Shown here piece after piece: positions 1 through 7,264 of a DNA stretch of 49,545 nucleotides. The notes beneath the pieces are model-generated. The model was not told where the DNA came from. It saw nothing but the letters and a program-made list of their open reading frames with translations, and did not search any database. The first letter of the stretch is position 1, and every line of letters starts with the position of its first letter. Where the stretch lies: positions 1 through 49,545 of the forward strand of contig CAKZZR010000066.1 of assembly GCA_937885475.1 (NCBI GenBank). The letters are read 5' to 3'. The position numbers and the translations under genes are program-made. This DNA is from an uncultured Treponema sp. (GTDB lineage Bacteria > Spirochaetota > Spirochaetia > Treponematales > Treponemataceae).

Positions 1-488
1 AAACCATAATCAAGCAGACCGTAACGGGAAGCGTGCGCGTGGTTGACTCAAAGCGCCTTTTGTTCCCTCTGAACAACGGGGAATTCATAAAGGATGCGGT
101 AAAGCAGAGTACGAACATGCTTATCTCTAACAGCGGAACCTTTGCCAGCCGCGTCTACGTGCTTGAGATTAAGAACGGAACGACGGTGCAGGGGCTTGCA
201 CATAACACGTCAATTCTGTTCCAGAATGCAAGTTATGACGTACTGAGTGCTGTGAACGCTGATTCAAATGACTACGAGAAGACGGTCATAATTGACCACA
301 TCGGAAACAAGGAAATTGCTGCGATTGTCGGTGATTTCATTCATTGTGCGAACATTGAGGAGGAATCCGTGGATCTTGCCCGTGCGGACAGCGATACTGC
401 GGCTGACGTCGATTTTACTATTATTCTTGGAAAAGATTTCGACGGTCGCTATGTGCGCGGCGGAGGCTGGACTCCTCGTTCCAATTAA
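1..488 (+). CDS. LytR_C-domain protein (partial, 5' end outside window)
   Basis: The frame is open from the left edge (first full codon at 3) to TAA at 486-488, so only the C-terminal part is present. The central stretch has the LytR_C pattern: a strand ending VLEIKNGTTVQGLA, then a helix and YDVLSAVNADSNDYEKTVII, closing with FTIILGKDFDGRY. In LytR-CpsA-Psr proteins this domain follows the catalytic domain and is thought to act outside the membrane. Spirochaete homologues are often annotated LytR family, though attachment of polymers to the wall is unproven there. It lies 25 nt before rsfS, a common pairing. The missing N-terminus prevents saying whether a catalytic LCP domain is present. 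Confidence 0.8.
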   Translation, partial: TIIKQTVTGSVRVVDSKRLLFPLNNGEFIKDAVKQSTNMLISNSGTFASRVYVLEIKNGTTVQGLAHNTSILFQNASYDVLSAVNADSNDYEKTVIIDHIGNKEIAAIVGDFIHCANIEEESVDLARADSDTAADVDFTIILGKDFDGRYVRGGGWTPRSN

Positions 489-496
489 TAAATCTA

Positions 497-516
497 TTTT
501 TATGGAGGAATGTATG
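497..516 (+). promoter_or_regulatory. rsfS ribosome binding site with overlapping in-frame ATG
   Basis: GGAGG at 504-508 sits 5 nt before the ATG at 514. The same GGAGG overlaps an in-frame ATG at 502, so translation could in principle begin four codons earlier. The 13-mer TTTTTATGGAGGA here (497-509) is identical to that before spoVG (2187-2199), with the same 12-nt distance between the two ATGs. Confidence 0.7.
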
Positions 517-882
517 AAAACGATACTGCAGAAGGCGCTGGAAATTGCCCGGCTTTTGGAGGACGGAAAGGGGCGTGATGTAAAGGTTCTTGATGTGTCT
601 GAGCTGAACAGCTGGACGGATTATTTTGTCATTACGACGGTTACCAGCTCCGCGCATTGGCAGGGCTTGTACAAGCAGGTTAAGGATTATATAAAGGAAA
701 ACGACCTGCAGCTTCATGTTACGAACCGAAAATCTCCTGACGGAGACGACTGGAATCTTATTGACATCGGTCCGATTGTCGTTCACCTTATGTCTGAAGC
801 TGCCAGAAGCTTTTACGACCTTGAAAAATTGTGGCATGCCGGCAAGGTGCTGGATTACCACAATTCTTCTGATTCAGAATAA
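514..882 (+). CDS. rsfS: Ribosomal silencing factor RsfS
   Basis: A 122-residue protein of the RsfS/Iojap family. It binds ribosomal protein uL14 on the 50S subunit and blocks subunit joining when nutrients are short. Family hallmarks are visible: the KGRDVKVLDV strand, the SWTDYFVITTVTSSAH segment, the GDDWNLIDIGPIVVHLM core and the FYDLEKLW helix near the C-terminus. Length is typical. I chose ATG 514 over the in-frame ATG at 502 because GGAGG at 504-508 is correctly spaced for 514 and homologues start near the first helix. It follows the LytR_C gene by 25 nt and probably shares its transcript. It faces the hyperacidic-protein gene across a 10-nt gap. Confidence 0.95.
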   Translation: MKTILQKALEIARLLEDGKGRDVKVLDVSELNSWTDYFVITTVTSSAHWQGLYKQVKDYIKENDLQLHVTNRKSPDGDDWNLIDIGPIVVHLMSEAARSFYDLEKLWHAGKVLDYHNSSDSE

Positions 883-892
883 CAGTATGCGG

Positions 893-1165
893 CTATTCAT
901 CGTCGTCGAAGAACTGGTCTTCGCCGTCGGTGATGTCGCCGTCATCGTATTTGTAGGGGTTCGTGTAGCCGTCCTCTGGTTCTACATCGTCAAACGGCTC
1001 ATAAACGTCATCGTAGTCATCCTCAAACGCTTCTTCATAGCTTTCTGAATCCTCATCATATTCGTCAAGAACATCATCAGATTCATCGTCATTAAAATCA
1101 TCCTCAAAATCATCATCAAATGAATAAGGACCCTCAAACAGTTCAATATCGTCTTCGATAGACAT
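893..1165 (-). CDS. Hyperacidic small protein, function unknown
   Basis: A 90-residue protein with 45 Asp/Glu (29 D, 16 E), 16 Phe/Tyr, one Lys and no Arg, so strongly acidic and probably disordered. No signal peptide or hydrophobic segment. The frame is real: its ATG is preceded by CCAGGAG on the minus strand and by a good sigma-70 promoter (1203-1231). It is transcribed divergently from ispE and convergently with rsfS. Acidic tails of this kind occur in RNA polymerase delta subunits and in DNA-mimic or histone-like chaperone proteins, but I see no folded domain to support either. The regular acid-aromatic alternation is its main feature. I do not recognise a family. Confidence 0.8.
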   Translation of the reverse strand: MSIEDDIELFEGPYSFDDDFEDDFNDDESDDVLDEYDEDSESYEEAFEDDYDDVYEPFDDVEPEDGYTNPYKYDDGDITDGEDQFFDDDE

Positions 1166-1202
1166 ACGTGACTCCTGGTCAGCCGATTTTCCTCTCTGAC
1201 AA

Positions 1203-1231
1203 AATATAAAATACTGTTTTTTTTAGGTCAA
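1203..1231 (-). promoter_or_regulatory. Sigma-70 promoter of the hyperacidic-protein gene
   Basis: On the minus strand TTGACC (forward 1226-1231) and TATATT (forward 1203-1208) are separated by 17 nt. The predicted start is near 1196, giving about a 31-nt leader with an AGGAG site before ATG 1165. Confidence 0.7.
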
Positions 1232-1249
1232 CAGGTTTGAACCTCAAAA

Positions 1250-1277
1250 TTGACAACTGCTCTAAAATCTGTATAAT
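1250..1277 (+). promoter_or_regulatory. Consensus sigma-70 promoter of ispE
   Basis: TTGACA (1250-1255) and TATAAT (1272-1277), both perfect consensus, are separated by 16 nt. The predicted transcript start is near 1284, only about 6 nt before the ispE ATG at 1290. There is no Shine-Dalgarno, so the mRNA should be leaderless or nearly so. Confidence 0.85.
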
Positions 1278-1289
1278 AGATAGTGTTAT

Positions 1290-2174
1290 ATGACTTGTGA
1301 AATCGTTGAGCATGCTTCTGCAAAGGTGAACCTGAATCTTCGGGTGCTTCCTGCGCGTGCAGATGGCTTTCACGATATTGAGAGTATTTTCCAGACGATA
1401 AGCCTTGCTGATACGCTTGTCGTGCGGACTGTAGAGGGAACTGGGCGATGCTCCGTTATTTGTCCGGCGATGGTGCTTCCGGAGGCGAATACTCTTACAA
1501 GGGCGTATGATGCGTTCTGCACAGTTACCGGCGGGCAATGTGGCTCGGTAAGCGTTGAGCTTACAAAGCGGATTCCTGCCGGGGGCGGACTTGGCGGCGG
1601 CTCTTCTGATGCTGCGGCGCTTATCCGCGCGCTGGAAAAGCTGAATGGTGTTTCGCTTACGGACGCGCAGTTGGATTCAATTGCGGCTGCTGTTGGAAGC
1701 GATGTGTTTTTTTTCGTTCATTGCGATAAAGAGAATGGCGGTTGTGCCGTCGTTTCTGGGCGTGGTGAGCGTGTAAAAGAAATCTGCAAGCGCCGGGATT
1801 TGTACTTTGCGCTTATCTTCCCCGGTGTTCACAGTTCGACCAAAGAGGCATACGCCTTGGTTGACAAGCAGTTTGCTGAGGAAAAAAAATCGGGGCAGTG
1901 CATGTATGACTACCCCGCAATAGAGACCTTGGAGACTGTGTACAATCTTCCAGTGGGAAAATGGAATTTTGTGAACACATTTACAAGGTCATTATCAGTA
2001 TTGTATCCCGAAATAGGAAGGGCTGTTCTGGAGCTGCGGAATGAAGGAGCCGCGTTCTGTGATATGTCTGGTTCGGGGTCTACTGTATACGGTGTTTTTG
2101 CTTCCAGGGAAGAGGCAGAAAACGCTGTGAAATCACTTGGTGCCAGAGGAATGAATTGCGTGCTTGCAATTTAG
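1290..2174 (+). CDS. ispE: 4-diphosphocytidyl-2-C-methyl-D-erythritol kinase IspE
   Basis: A 294-residue GHMP-family kinase that phosphorylates CDP-methylerythritol at the 2-hydroxyl in the non-mevalonate isoprenoid pathway. The N-terminus has the family pattern ASAKVNLNLRVLPARADGFHDIES, quoted here in part: AKVNLNL around residues 11-17 and DGFHDIES near 25-32. The glycine-rich ATP loop PAGGGLGGGSSDAAA lies at about 96-110, and a C-terminal MSGSGSTVYGVF motif binds substrate. Length is normal. The start is fixed by the promoter just upstream and by the position of the AKVNL motif; no ribosome binding site is present. It heads an operon with spoVG and tRNA-Gln. Confidence 0.95.
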   Translation: MTCEIVEHASAKVNLNLRVLPARADGFHDIESIFQTISLADTLVVRTVEGTGRCSVICPAMVLPEANTLTRAYDAFCTVTGGQCGSVSVELTKRIPAGGGLGGGSSDAAALIRALEKLNGVSLTDAQLDSIAAAVGSDVFFFVHCDKENGGCAVVSGRGERVKEICKRRDLYFALIFPGVHSSTKEAYALVDKQFAEEKKSGQCMYDYPAIETLETVYNLPVGKWNFVNTFTRSLSVLYPEIGRAVLELRNEGAAFCDMSGSGSTVYGVFASREEAENAVKSLGARGMNCVLAI

Positions 2175-2186
2175 TTTATCTCTGAC

Positions 2187-2206
2187 TTTTTATGGAGGAG
2201 CCGATG
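2187..2206 (+). promoter_or_regulatory. spoVG ribosome binding site with overlapping in-frame ATG
   Basis: GGAGG at 2194-2198 lies 5 nt before ATG 2204 and overlaps an in-frame ATG at 2192. The arrangement and the 13-mer TTTTTATGGAGGA are the same as before rsfS. Homologues support the downstream ATG. Confidence 0.7.
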
Positions 2207-2482
2207 CAGATTTCGGAATTGCGCATTCGCAAGGTAGAGGACGAAGGAAAACTCCGTGCGTATGTAACAGTTACATTTGACAATGTTTTTGTTGTTCACA
2301 ATGTAAAAATTATTGAGGGACAGAACGGTCTGTTCATTGCCATGCCGAGCAGAAAAACTGCCAATGGTGAATACAAGGATGTCGCACATCCAATAAGCCC
2401 GGAATTCCGTGCAGAATTGCAGGATAAGATTCTGGCTGAATACAATGCGGGACATGTTGAGACTTCTGGTTCTGACGACTAG
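2204..2482 (+). CDS. spoVG: SpoVG family nucleic-acid-binding regulator
   Basis: A 92-residue SpoVG protein. SpoVG proteins are small dimeric regulators that bind specific DNA, and RNA in some species; in Borrelia burgdorferi SpoVG is a site-specific DNA-binding protein. Conserved segments are ISELRIRKV at the start, AYVTVTFDNVFVVHNVKIIEG in the middle (two strands making the dimer sheet), GLFIAMPSRKT and the YKDVAHPI motif. The longer start at 2192 would add MEEP, but family members begin at the M before the first strand and GGAGG is spaced for 2204. It sits 29 nt after ispE and just ahead of tRNA-Gln, most likely on one transcript. The sporulation name has no meaning here. Confidence 0.93.
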   Translation: MQISELRIRKVEDEGKLRAYVTVTFDNVFVVHNVKIIEGQNGLFIAMPSRKTANGEYKDVAHPISPEFRAELQDKILAEYNAGHVETSGSDD

Positions 2483-2502
2483 AGTCTCATGGTTATACTG
2501 AT

Positions 2503-2575
2503 TGGGACGTCGTCAAGCGGTAAGACAACGGCTTTTGGTGCCGTCATTCCACAGGTTCGAATCCTGTCGTCCCAG
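2503..2575 (+). tRNA. tRNA-Gln (anticodon TTG)
   Basis: A 73-nt cloverleaf can be folded by eye. Acceptor stem TGGGACG/CGTCCCA (2503-2509 with 2568-2574) has discriminator G at 2575. The D arm has a GTC/GAC stem, the anticodon stem is ACGGC/GCCGT with TTG at 2535-2537, and the T arm is ACAGG-TTCGAAT-CCTGT. The 3' CCA is not encoded (CGT follows). A TATACT at 2494-2499 is too close to serve as its own -10 box, so I infer co-transcription with ispE-spoVG and release by RNase P. Confidence 0.95.
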
Positions 2576-2580
2576 CGTAA

Positions 2581-2608
2581 GGGCTTTCCGAAAGGGAAGT
2601 CCTTTTTT
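2581..2608 (+). terminator. Rho-independent terminator after tRNA-Gln
   Basis: A 9-bp stem GGGCTTTCC/GGGAAGTCC (two G-T pairs) closes a GAAA loop and is followed by six T. It begins 6 nt after the tRNA and ends the ispE-spoVG-tRNA unit. Confidence 0.9.
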
Positions 2609-2847
2609 ATTTAACAGGAAGCTGGAGAGATGCGAATGATTGAGACAGGATTTGAAACGGAGTGTGCGCGCTGAAGGCGAGTGGTTCTTTTTATATTTTG
2701 GGAATGTGCTTGCGCGGGATATGGAGGGGGCGGCGGAGCCGGCGTGCGCGGAAGGAGCTGTGCGACTGGAGCGCACCGACCGTGAGGGTAGCCCGGAATA
2801 GCCCGTTACGGTTTGCCTTTGCGCCCAGAGAAACTGAAGTGTGTGTG
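2609..2847. other. Non-coding stretch with a GC-rich, hairpin-forming segment
   Basis: I see no convincing gene here. Reading frames of 80-90 codons exist on both strands but lack ribosome binding sites and family features. The segment from about 2700 to 2830 is much richer in G+C than its surroundings and contains short inverted repeats: CGGC/GCCG near 2730-2742, GTGCG/CGCAC near 2760-2776, and CCGTGA/TTACGG closing about 2780-2811 around GGGTAGCCC. It may be a dispersed intergenic repeat or a structured RNA. No second copy is apparent in this window. Confidence 0.5.
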
Positions 2848-2876
2848 TTTACAAGGCGGCGTGTTTTTGGTATATT
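2848..2876 (+). promoter_or_regulatory. Sigma-70 promoter of rplY
   Basis: TTTACA (2848-2853) and TATATT (2871-2876) are separated by 17 nt. The predicted start is near 2883, giving a 35-nt leader with AAGGAG at 2902-2907. Confidence 0.75.
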
Positions 2877-2917
2877 TTGGAAACGAATATTAAAAGGATA
2901 TAAGGAGCTTTTAGAAA

Positions 2918-3469
2918 ATGAGTAAGCAGACAATCAATGCTAAGACAAGAACTGCGACTGGTAAGGTAGCTGCTAAAAATCTTCGCAAGGTAGGTAGTAT
3001 CCCGGCTGTTATGTACAATGACAAGGGTGAATCTACGATGCTTGAGGTGAACGCTGTTGAATTCAACAAGGTATGGCGTTCTATTACCGCAACAACACCT
3101 GTTGAGCTTTCTGTTGAAGGAAAGGCATACACAGCGCTGATTAAGGACGTTGAGTACAATATCCGCAATGATCAGGTTCTTCATGTGGATTTCTTTGTTC
3201 CGGGTGCGGACGAGAAGCTTGTATACACTTACAAGATTCTTTTTACTGGAAATGCTGCCGGTGTTCTCAAGGGTGGCTTTATGGTAAAGCGTGTTCCTGA
3301 GATTAAGGTTCAGGCAACGATTGCAAATCTTCCTGAGCGCGTCGTAGTTGACGTTTCTGCATTGAACGTTGGAGACGCGATTCTTGTAAAGGATTTGAAC
3401 CTTGGAAAGGACGTTACTGTCCTTACGAACGGCGAGGCTTCTTTGGTAAGCATCGCTCCTGCGCGCTAA
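2918..3469 (+). CDS. rplY: 50S ribosomal protein bL25, long (CTC/TL5) form
   Basis: A 183-residue bL25 protein that binds 5S rRNA on the large subunit. The N-terminal half carries the L25 fold, with TATGKVAAKNLRKVG near the start followed by IPAVMYNDKGES. The second half is the TL5/CTC extension, recognisable from KGGFMVKRVPEIKVQA and the LPERVVVDVSALNVGDAILVKDL type region, quoted here only in part. Long forms of about 180-220 residues are usual outside enterobacteria. It is transcribed alone, between its own promoter and the terminator at 3505-3533. The start has AAGGAG 10 nt upstream. Confidence 0.95.
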   Translation: MSKQTINAKTRTATGKVAAKNLRKVGSIPAVMYNDKGESTMLEVNAVEFNKVWRSITATTPVELSVEGKAYTALIKDVEYNIRNDQVLHVDFFVPGADEKLVYTYKILFTGNAAGVLKGGFMVKRVPEIKVQATIANLPERVVVDVSALNVGDAILVKDLNLGKDVTVLTNGEASLVSIAPAR

Positions 3470-3504
3470 GCGTTGCGTTCTGCATAAGGAACTTTTTTAG
3501 ACGG

Positions 3505-3533
3505 ACTGCCGGTTTTGTGCCGGCAGTTTTTTT
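3505..3533 (+). terminator. Rho-independent terminator after rplY
   Basis: An 8-bp perfect stem ACTGCCGG/CCGGCAGT closes a 7-nt loop and runs into seven T. It separates rplY from the tilS unit. Confidence 0.92.
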
Positions 3534-3659
3534 ATGTCCGGGGCTTTTTTGCGAACTGCATGTTGTGTTTTGTGTTGGGCGTGAGTGTGCGCTATGTTTG
3601 ACCGACGTGGGGCGTTTGCCCTCTGTGAACTTTATTGAAAAAATCGTACAATATGTGTG

Positions 3660-5114
3660 ATGGTTTGTAGTGATGAGAGCGGTGCGCGCTTTGAGCGCAC
3701 GGTATGGCAGAATCTTTTGGAATGCGAAGTTTTTGACTCGCAGGGCAGGCTTACGGCGGGGGATGCGCTGGGTGTTGCCGTCAGCGGTGGCGCGGATTCA
3801 GTGTCCTTGCTGGTGAGTCTTGCGGCACTGAGCCGCGCTCATCAGTTTTGTCTGAAGGTTATTACGGTGAATCACAATATCCGGGCGGCGGAGGAGTCGC
3901 GCGGCGATGCTCTTTTTACGCGTGATGTGTGCGATGCCTTGCGGGCGGACGGCGTGGACATAGCATTTTTTATGGAGGAGCTTGCACCGGGCGCTGTTTT
4001 TGCATTGAACGAAGAGAAGCGCACTGGTATTGAGGCGTGCGCGCGCGATTTGCGTTATGCGGCGTTTGAGCGCTTTGCAAAAGAGGCGGGCGTTCATTTT
4101 ATTGCGCTTGCCCACACGGAAAACGATACGCTTGAGACCTTGCTCATGCGCTTTTTACAGGGTGGCGGCGCGCTTGGCTTGAGCGGAATACGGATGCGGC
4201 GCGGTCGCTTTGTGCGGCCTCTTCTTACGGTGAGCCGCACGGACATAGAAGCGTATCTTACAAAAAAAGGCGTTGCATGGCGCACTGACAGCACGAATGC
4301 TGACAACGCGTATTTTCGTAACCGGGTGCGGAATGAGCTGATTCCGTTTTTGAACGGTCGGTTTCCGGGGGCGGCGCGGGCTGTGCTTGACGGCGCGGTA
4401 AAAACTCGTCTTGAAAACGACGTGCTTGAGCAGCTATCTGGCGCGGTTGCATGGAAGCGGGCAGAGGCGGTTGACGGCACCTTGCTGGATGGCATTTTTA
4501 GCGATGCTGCGCACGTTCCTTCTGGCTCTGTTTTTTGTGCGGTGGCGGCGTTTGATTCGCTGCTGCCAGGCGTTCAGGTTCGCGTGCTGCAGAACGGCTT
4601 GGCGTTGTTAGGGCGGCGTGTGCGTTTTCCGTTCCGGCTGATGCATTCATTCTGCACGGAGCGGCGGGAAAGTGTTAATTCATGCGGCATAGAAATTCGT
4701 CGCACAAAATCGCTTATAGTGATTAAAAATGCCGATTTACTAGCGACTGAATCTGAATTTTTTGCTATAATAGAAAAAAGCGGAAGGTTTGAGTTTCCTT
4801 TTGGAAATGTGGAATGCACGGTGGACGGCTTCTGCCCCTCGGAAGCAGCGGTTCTTTTTGAGGGGACTGCGGGAAGCGTGCTGCTTGAGCGGCTTCCACT
4901 GCCGTTCTGCGTGCGGAGCCGGGCGCTCGGAGACGCTGTTCGCGCGGCGGACGGAGCGAGCAAGCGGGTTTCGGACGTTCTTTCTGACTGGCATGTGCCG
5001 GAACTTCAGAGGTCGTCCGTGCCGATTGTGCAGGAGCTTTGCACGACGGAGCAGGAAATCCGTGCTGTTCTTGGAGGAATTTTCGGCTTTCCCAACTGGA
5101 TAGTCAGAGGATAA
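3660..5114 (+). CDS. tilS: tRNA(Ile)-lysidine synthase TilS
   Basis: TilS adds lysine to C34 of the tRNA-Ile with a CAU anticodon, changing both its decoding and its charging. The PP-loop ATP site SGGADS is at residues 42-47, followed by the VNHNIR and LAHTENDTLETLLMRFLQGGG segments that bind tRNA and ATP. The C-terminal third is divergent but keeps the VRAADGASKRVSDVLSDW-like tail domain typical of longer TilS (484 residues here). The start could be GTG 3657 or ATG 3660. No ribosome binding site exists, and a TACAAT box at 3647-3652 would put the transcript start at about 3659, favouring ATG 3660 as a leaderless start. The next gene begins 2 nt after the stop. Confidence 0.92.
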   Translation: MVCSDESGARFERTVWQNLLECEVFDSQGRLTAGDALGVAVSGGADSVSLLVSLAALSRAHQFCLKVITVNHNIRAAEESRGDALFTRDVCDALRADGVDIAFFMEELAPGAVFALNEEKRTGIEACARDLRYAAFERFAKEAGVHFIALAHTENDTLETLLMRFLQGGGALGLSGIRMRRGRFVRPLLTVSRTDIEAYLTKKGVAWRTDSTNADNAYFRNRVRNELIPFLNGRFPGAARAVLDGAVKTRLENDVLEQLSGAVAWKRAEAVDGTLLDGIFSDAAHVPSGSVFCAVAAFDSLLPGVQVRVLQNGLALLGRRVRFPFRLMHSFCTERRESVNSCGIEIRRTKSLIVIKNADLLATESEFFAIIEKSGRFEFPFGNVECTVDGFCPSEAAVLFEGTAGSVLLERLPLPFCVRSRALGDAVRAADGASKRVSDVLSDWHVPELQRSSVPIVQELCTTEQEIRAVLGGIFGFPNWIVRG

Positions 5115-5116
5115 TT

Positions 5117-7264
5117 ATGCAGAGGACGTTCATTTCATTTCTTTTTTTTCTCTGTTGCGCGGGCTTTTTGAATGCGGCTCCCTATTCGGCGGAATCCGCA
5201 AATCGCCGTACCGCAGTGCGCTGTCTTAAGCTTGCCGAAAACTATCTTTCTGGCGGAGACTATGGAAACGCGCTTGCCCAGGCAGAGCTGGGGCTTTCTT
5301 ATGATGACCTGATTGCAGACCTGTGGTACATAAAGGCTGCCGCAAAAAGCGGACTTTCTGAGGTGAAGGCGGAGATAATTCCGCTGGTGATGCGTGCGAT
5401 GACCGAGGGCGAGTGGGTGGACTACAATCGCGACGGTGCGCGCATTCTGTACGCGGATTTGCTGTGCGACACTGGTTCCTGTGAGCAGGCGCTGGCAATT
5501 CTGGACGCAAAGCCCTTCGTGTATTCATCTGATGCGGAATATATCCGCGTTAAGGCATGCTATCGGATGCGCACGGCGGAATCGATTCAAAAGGCGCGTG
5601 AGAAGATTGACGTTGCGCGGAAGATTTATCCTGCGGACAAGCGATTCCCTCATGTTTTTTTCAAATATGAATATGATTTGCACCGCGGATTATTTGATTC
5701 CTCTTTTGCCGCGGCTTCTGATGAGCGGAGCGAGCTATTGGTGCAGAAGATTGCGGATTCCTTTATCGTACGTATGCCGGAATATGACAATCCGGATGCT
5801 GACCTTGAGATTTATGCGACCTATTTTGCGACCGGCGAGCGTCAGAAGCGCATGGCGCAGGCATTTGTTGCCCACGGCATGAAGCATCCTCTGTACGCGC
5901 TGATTGCCCTGAATTGCTCGCTCATGAGCCAGCAGGAGGCCTGGGATTATTTTTCATCCTTTTCTGACAAGGAAATCTCGCTTTCCCTGCTGGAGGATTT
6001 TCTTTCGCTCATAACGGACGAGGTTACGGTTTCGTCCGTGCGTGAGCATCTGAATTCGTTTGAGGGAGTCATATCCGTCGACACCGATTTTGACTGCGAC
6101 GGAAACTTGTTCATAACGTACTTTCGCGGTCGTCCCCGCTCGTTCTGGTGGGATGAGAATAACGACGGCATCCGCGAATGGTCGGTTGACTGCGACTTTG
6201 GCGTTCCAGAGACGCTTAGCCTTACGCAGGGCAATGTGCAGCTTTTTTATGGAACGTATCCGGCGGTGATAAAGGCTGTGTTCAAGTCGGAGCGGCTTGC
6301 CTCTGATTTGGTAACGTTCAATCTGATGGACGAGACCCTGAGCTGGACTCCGGTTGAGATTCGCCCGCTTGAGCTGGTGCGCGAGCTTTTTCAATTTGAT
6401 TTTTTTGTGCCGTTCGTAAATTCCGCGGTTCCTATGCTGAACGAGAGCCGCATTCTGTTCAATTGCTCAAGCTACGAGATTTCTTCCGATGAAAGACCGA
6501 GCGCGCGGATTGTTTTTTCCGTGCTGAACGGGTATCCGCAGTCGGCGACCTACTATTCCTTTGATTCCGTGTATGCCCATGCGCTTTTTGAGAACGGCTT
6601 TCCTACGATTCGTTCCGTTGACAATGACGGCGACGGCGTTTTTGAGTTGCTTGAGACCTTCGGCTATGACCCGGAGAATCTGCTTCACCGCAATTCTGCG
6701 GAGCAGGAGCAGGTGATGACAAATCTGTTCGGTCTGCCGGTTGCAGGAAGCGGAATTTACCTTCGCATGGTACAGCTTGACCACAACGGCGACACGATTC
6801 CTGATTTTACCGAGGAATATCTTGCCGATGAGGGAAAGGTTTCCAGCTGGGATATTGACGGCGACCGCGAATGGGACGTGCGTTACAAGCGATACCCGCG
6901 GGCGAATGCCGAGGAGCCGCTTGTTGAGGATTCGCAGTTCTATTCCGTGCCAGAAAAGCATTTGGTTACGGTTACGACAAGGAACGGGGAGCCTGCGAGC
7001 GTTTCTGTAGGAAAGGAGACTCTTTCCGTCTTCAAGGGCGAATTTGATTCCTTCTATTGGGTCGGTGCGGAAGGTTCGGGCAGCGACGAAGTGAATGTGA
7101 TGGACCGGATAAATACCGTGGCAGAGCAAGGGTGCTCAATCCTTGTGGAAAATGACGGACGGCGAATTCAGGCGGTCCGCATTGGTGTTGTGGTGTATGC
7201 ATATCTTATTCCGGAACCGACCAGCGGAGAATCTGAGCAGACGGATGTGGCTGGCAATGAATAG
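5117..7264 (+). CDS. Exported TPR-like protein with repeated Ca-loop motifs
   Basis: A 715-residue protein with a signal peptide (hydrophobic core FISFLFFLCCAGFL, probable cleavage after NAA). Residues about 30-290 are alpha-helical and TPR-like. From about 320 to 590 there are five acidic loops of the DxDxDG or DxNxD kind seen in EF-hand, dockerin and thrombospondin-type Ca sites: D324-D328, D346-D350, D502-D506, D555-D559 and D579-D583. Some sit in repeats that read like an outer-membrane YD-type strand pattern (for example DNDGDGVFELLETF). I do not recognise a named family. AGAGG lies 6 nt before ATG 5117. The stop overlaps the HtrA-like gene by 8 nt, so the two are probably made together and may act together in the periplasm. 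Confidence 0.8.
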   Translation: MQRTFISFLFFLCCAGFLNAAPYSAESANRRTAVRCLKLAENYLSGGDYGNALAQAELGLSYDDLIADLWYIKAAAKSGLSEVKAEIIPLVMRAMTEGEWVDYNRDGARILYADLLCDTGSCEQALAILDAKPFVYSSDAEYIRVKACYRMRTAESIQKAREKIDVARKIYPADKRFPHVFFKYEYDLHRGLFDSSFAAASDERSELLVQKIADSFIVRMPEYDNPDADLEIYATYFATGERQKRMAQAFVAHGMKHPLYALIALNCSLMSQQEAWDYFSSFSDKEISLSLLEDFLSLITDEVTVSSVREHLNSFEGVISVDTDFDCDGNLFITYFRGRPRSFWWDENNDGIREWSVDCDFGVPETLSLTQGNVQLFYGTYPAVIKAVFKSERLASDLVTFNLMDETLSWTPVEIRPLELVRELFQFDFFVPFVNSAVPMLNESRILFNCSSYEISSDERPSARIVFSVLNGYPQSATYYSFDSVYAHALFENGFPTIRSVDNDGDGVFELLETFGYDPENLLHRNSAEQEQVMTNLFGLPVAGSGIYLRMVQLDHNGDTIPDFTEEYLADEGKVSSWDIDGDREWDVRYKRYPRANAEEPLVEDSQFYSVPEKHLVTVTTRNGEPASVSVGKETLSVFKGEFDSFYWVGAEGSGSDEVNVMDRINTVAEQGCSILVENDGRRIQAVRIGVVVYAYLIPEPTSGESEQTDVAGNE

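Noticed and set aside
421..861. Long reading frame opposite rsfS
   Set aside because: It is a shadow of rsfS and the LytR_C gene, with no start signals or domain features.
2494..2499. TATACT just before tRNA-Gln as its own -10 box
   Set aside because: The transcript would begin at about 2506, inside the tRNA (start 2503). Co-transcription with spoVG explains the layout better.
2662..2925. Reading frame of 87 codons across the GC-rich stretch
   Set aside because: It runs through the rplY promoter and has no ribosome site or family signature; the composition reflects the GC-rich segment.
3967..3979. A third copy of TTTTTATGGAGGA inside tilS
   Set aside because: It is in frame within the conserved TilS coding region (FFMEE) and is not followed by a start codon at the right distance, so it is most likely coincidence.
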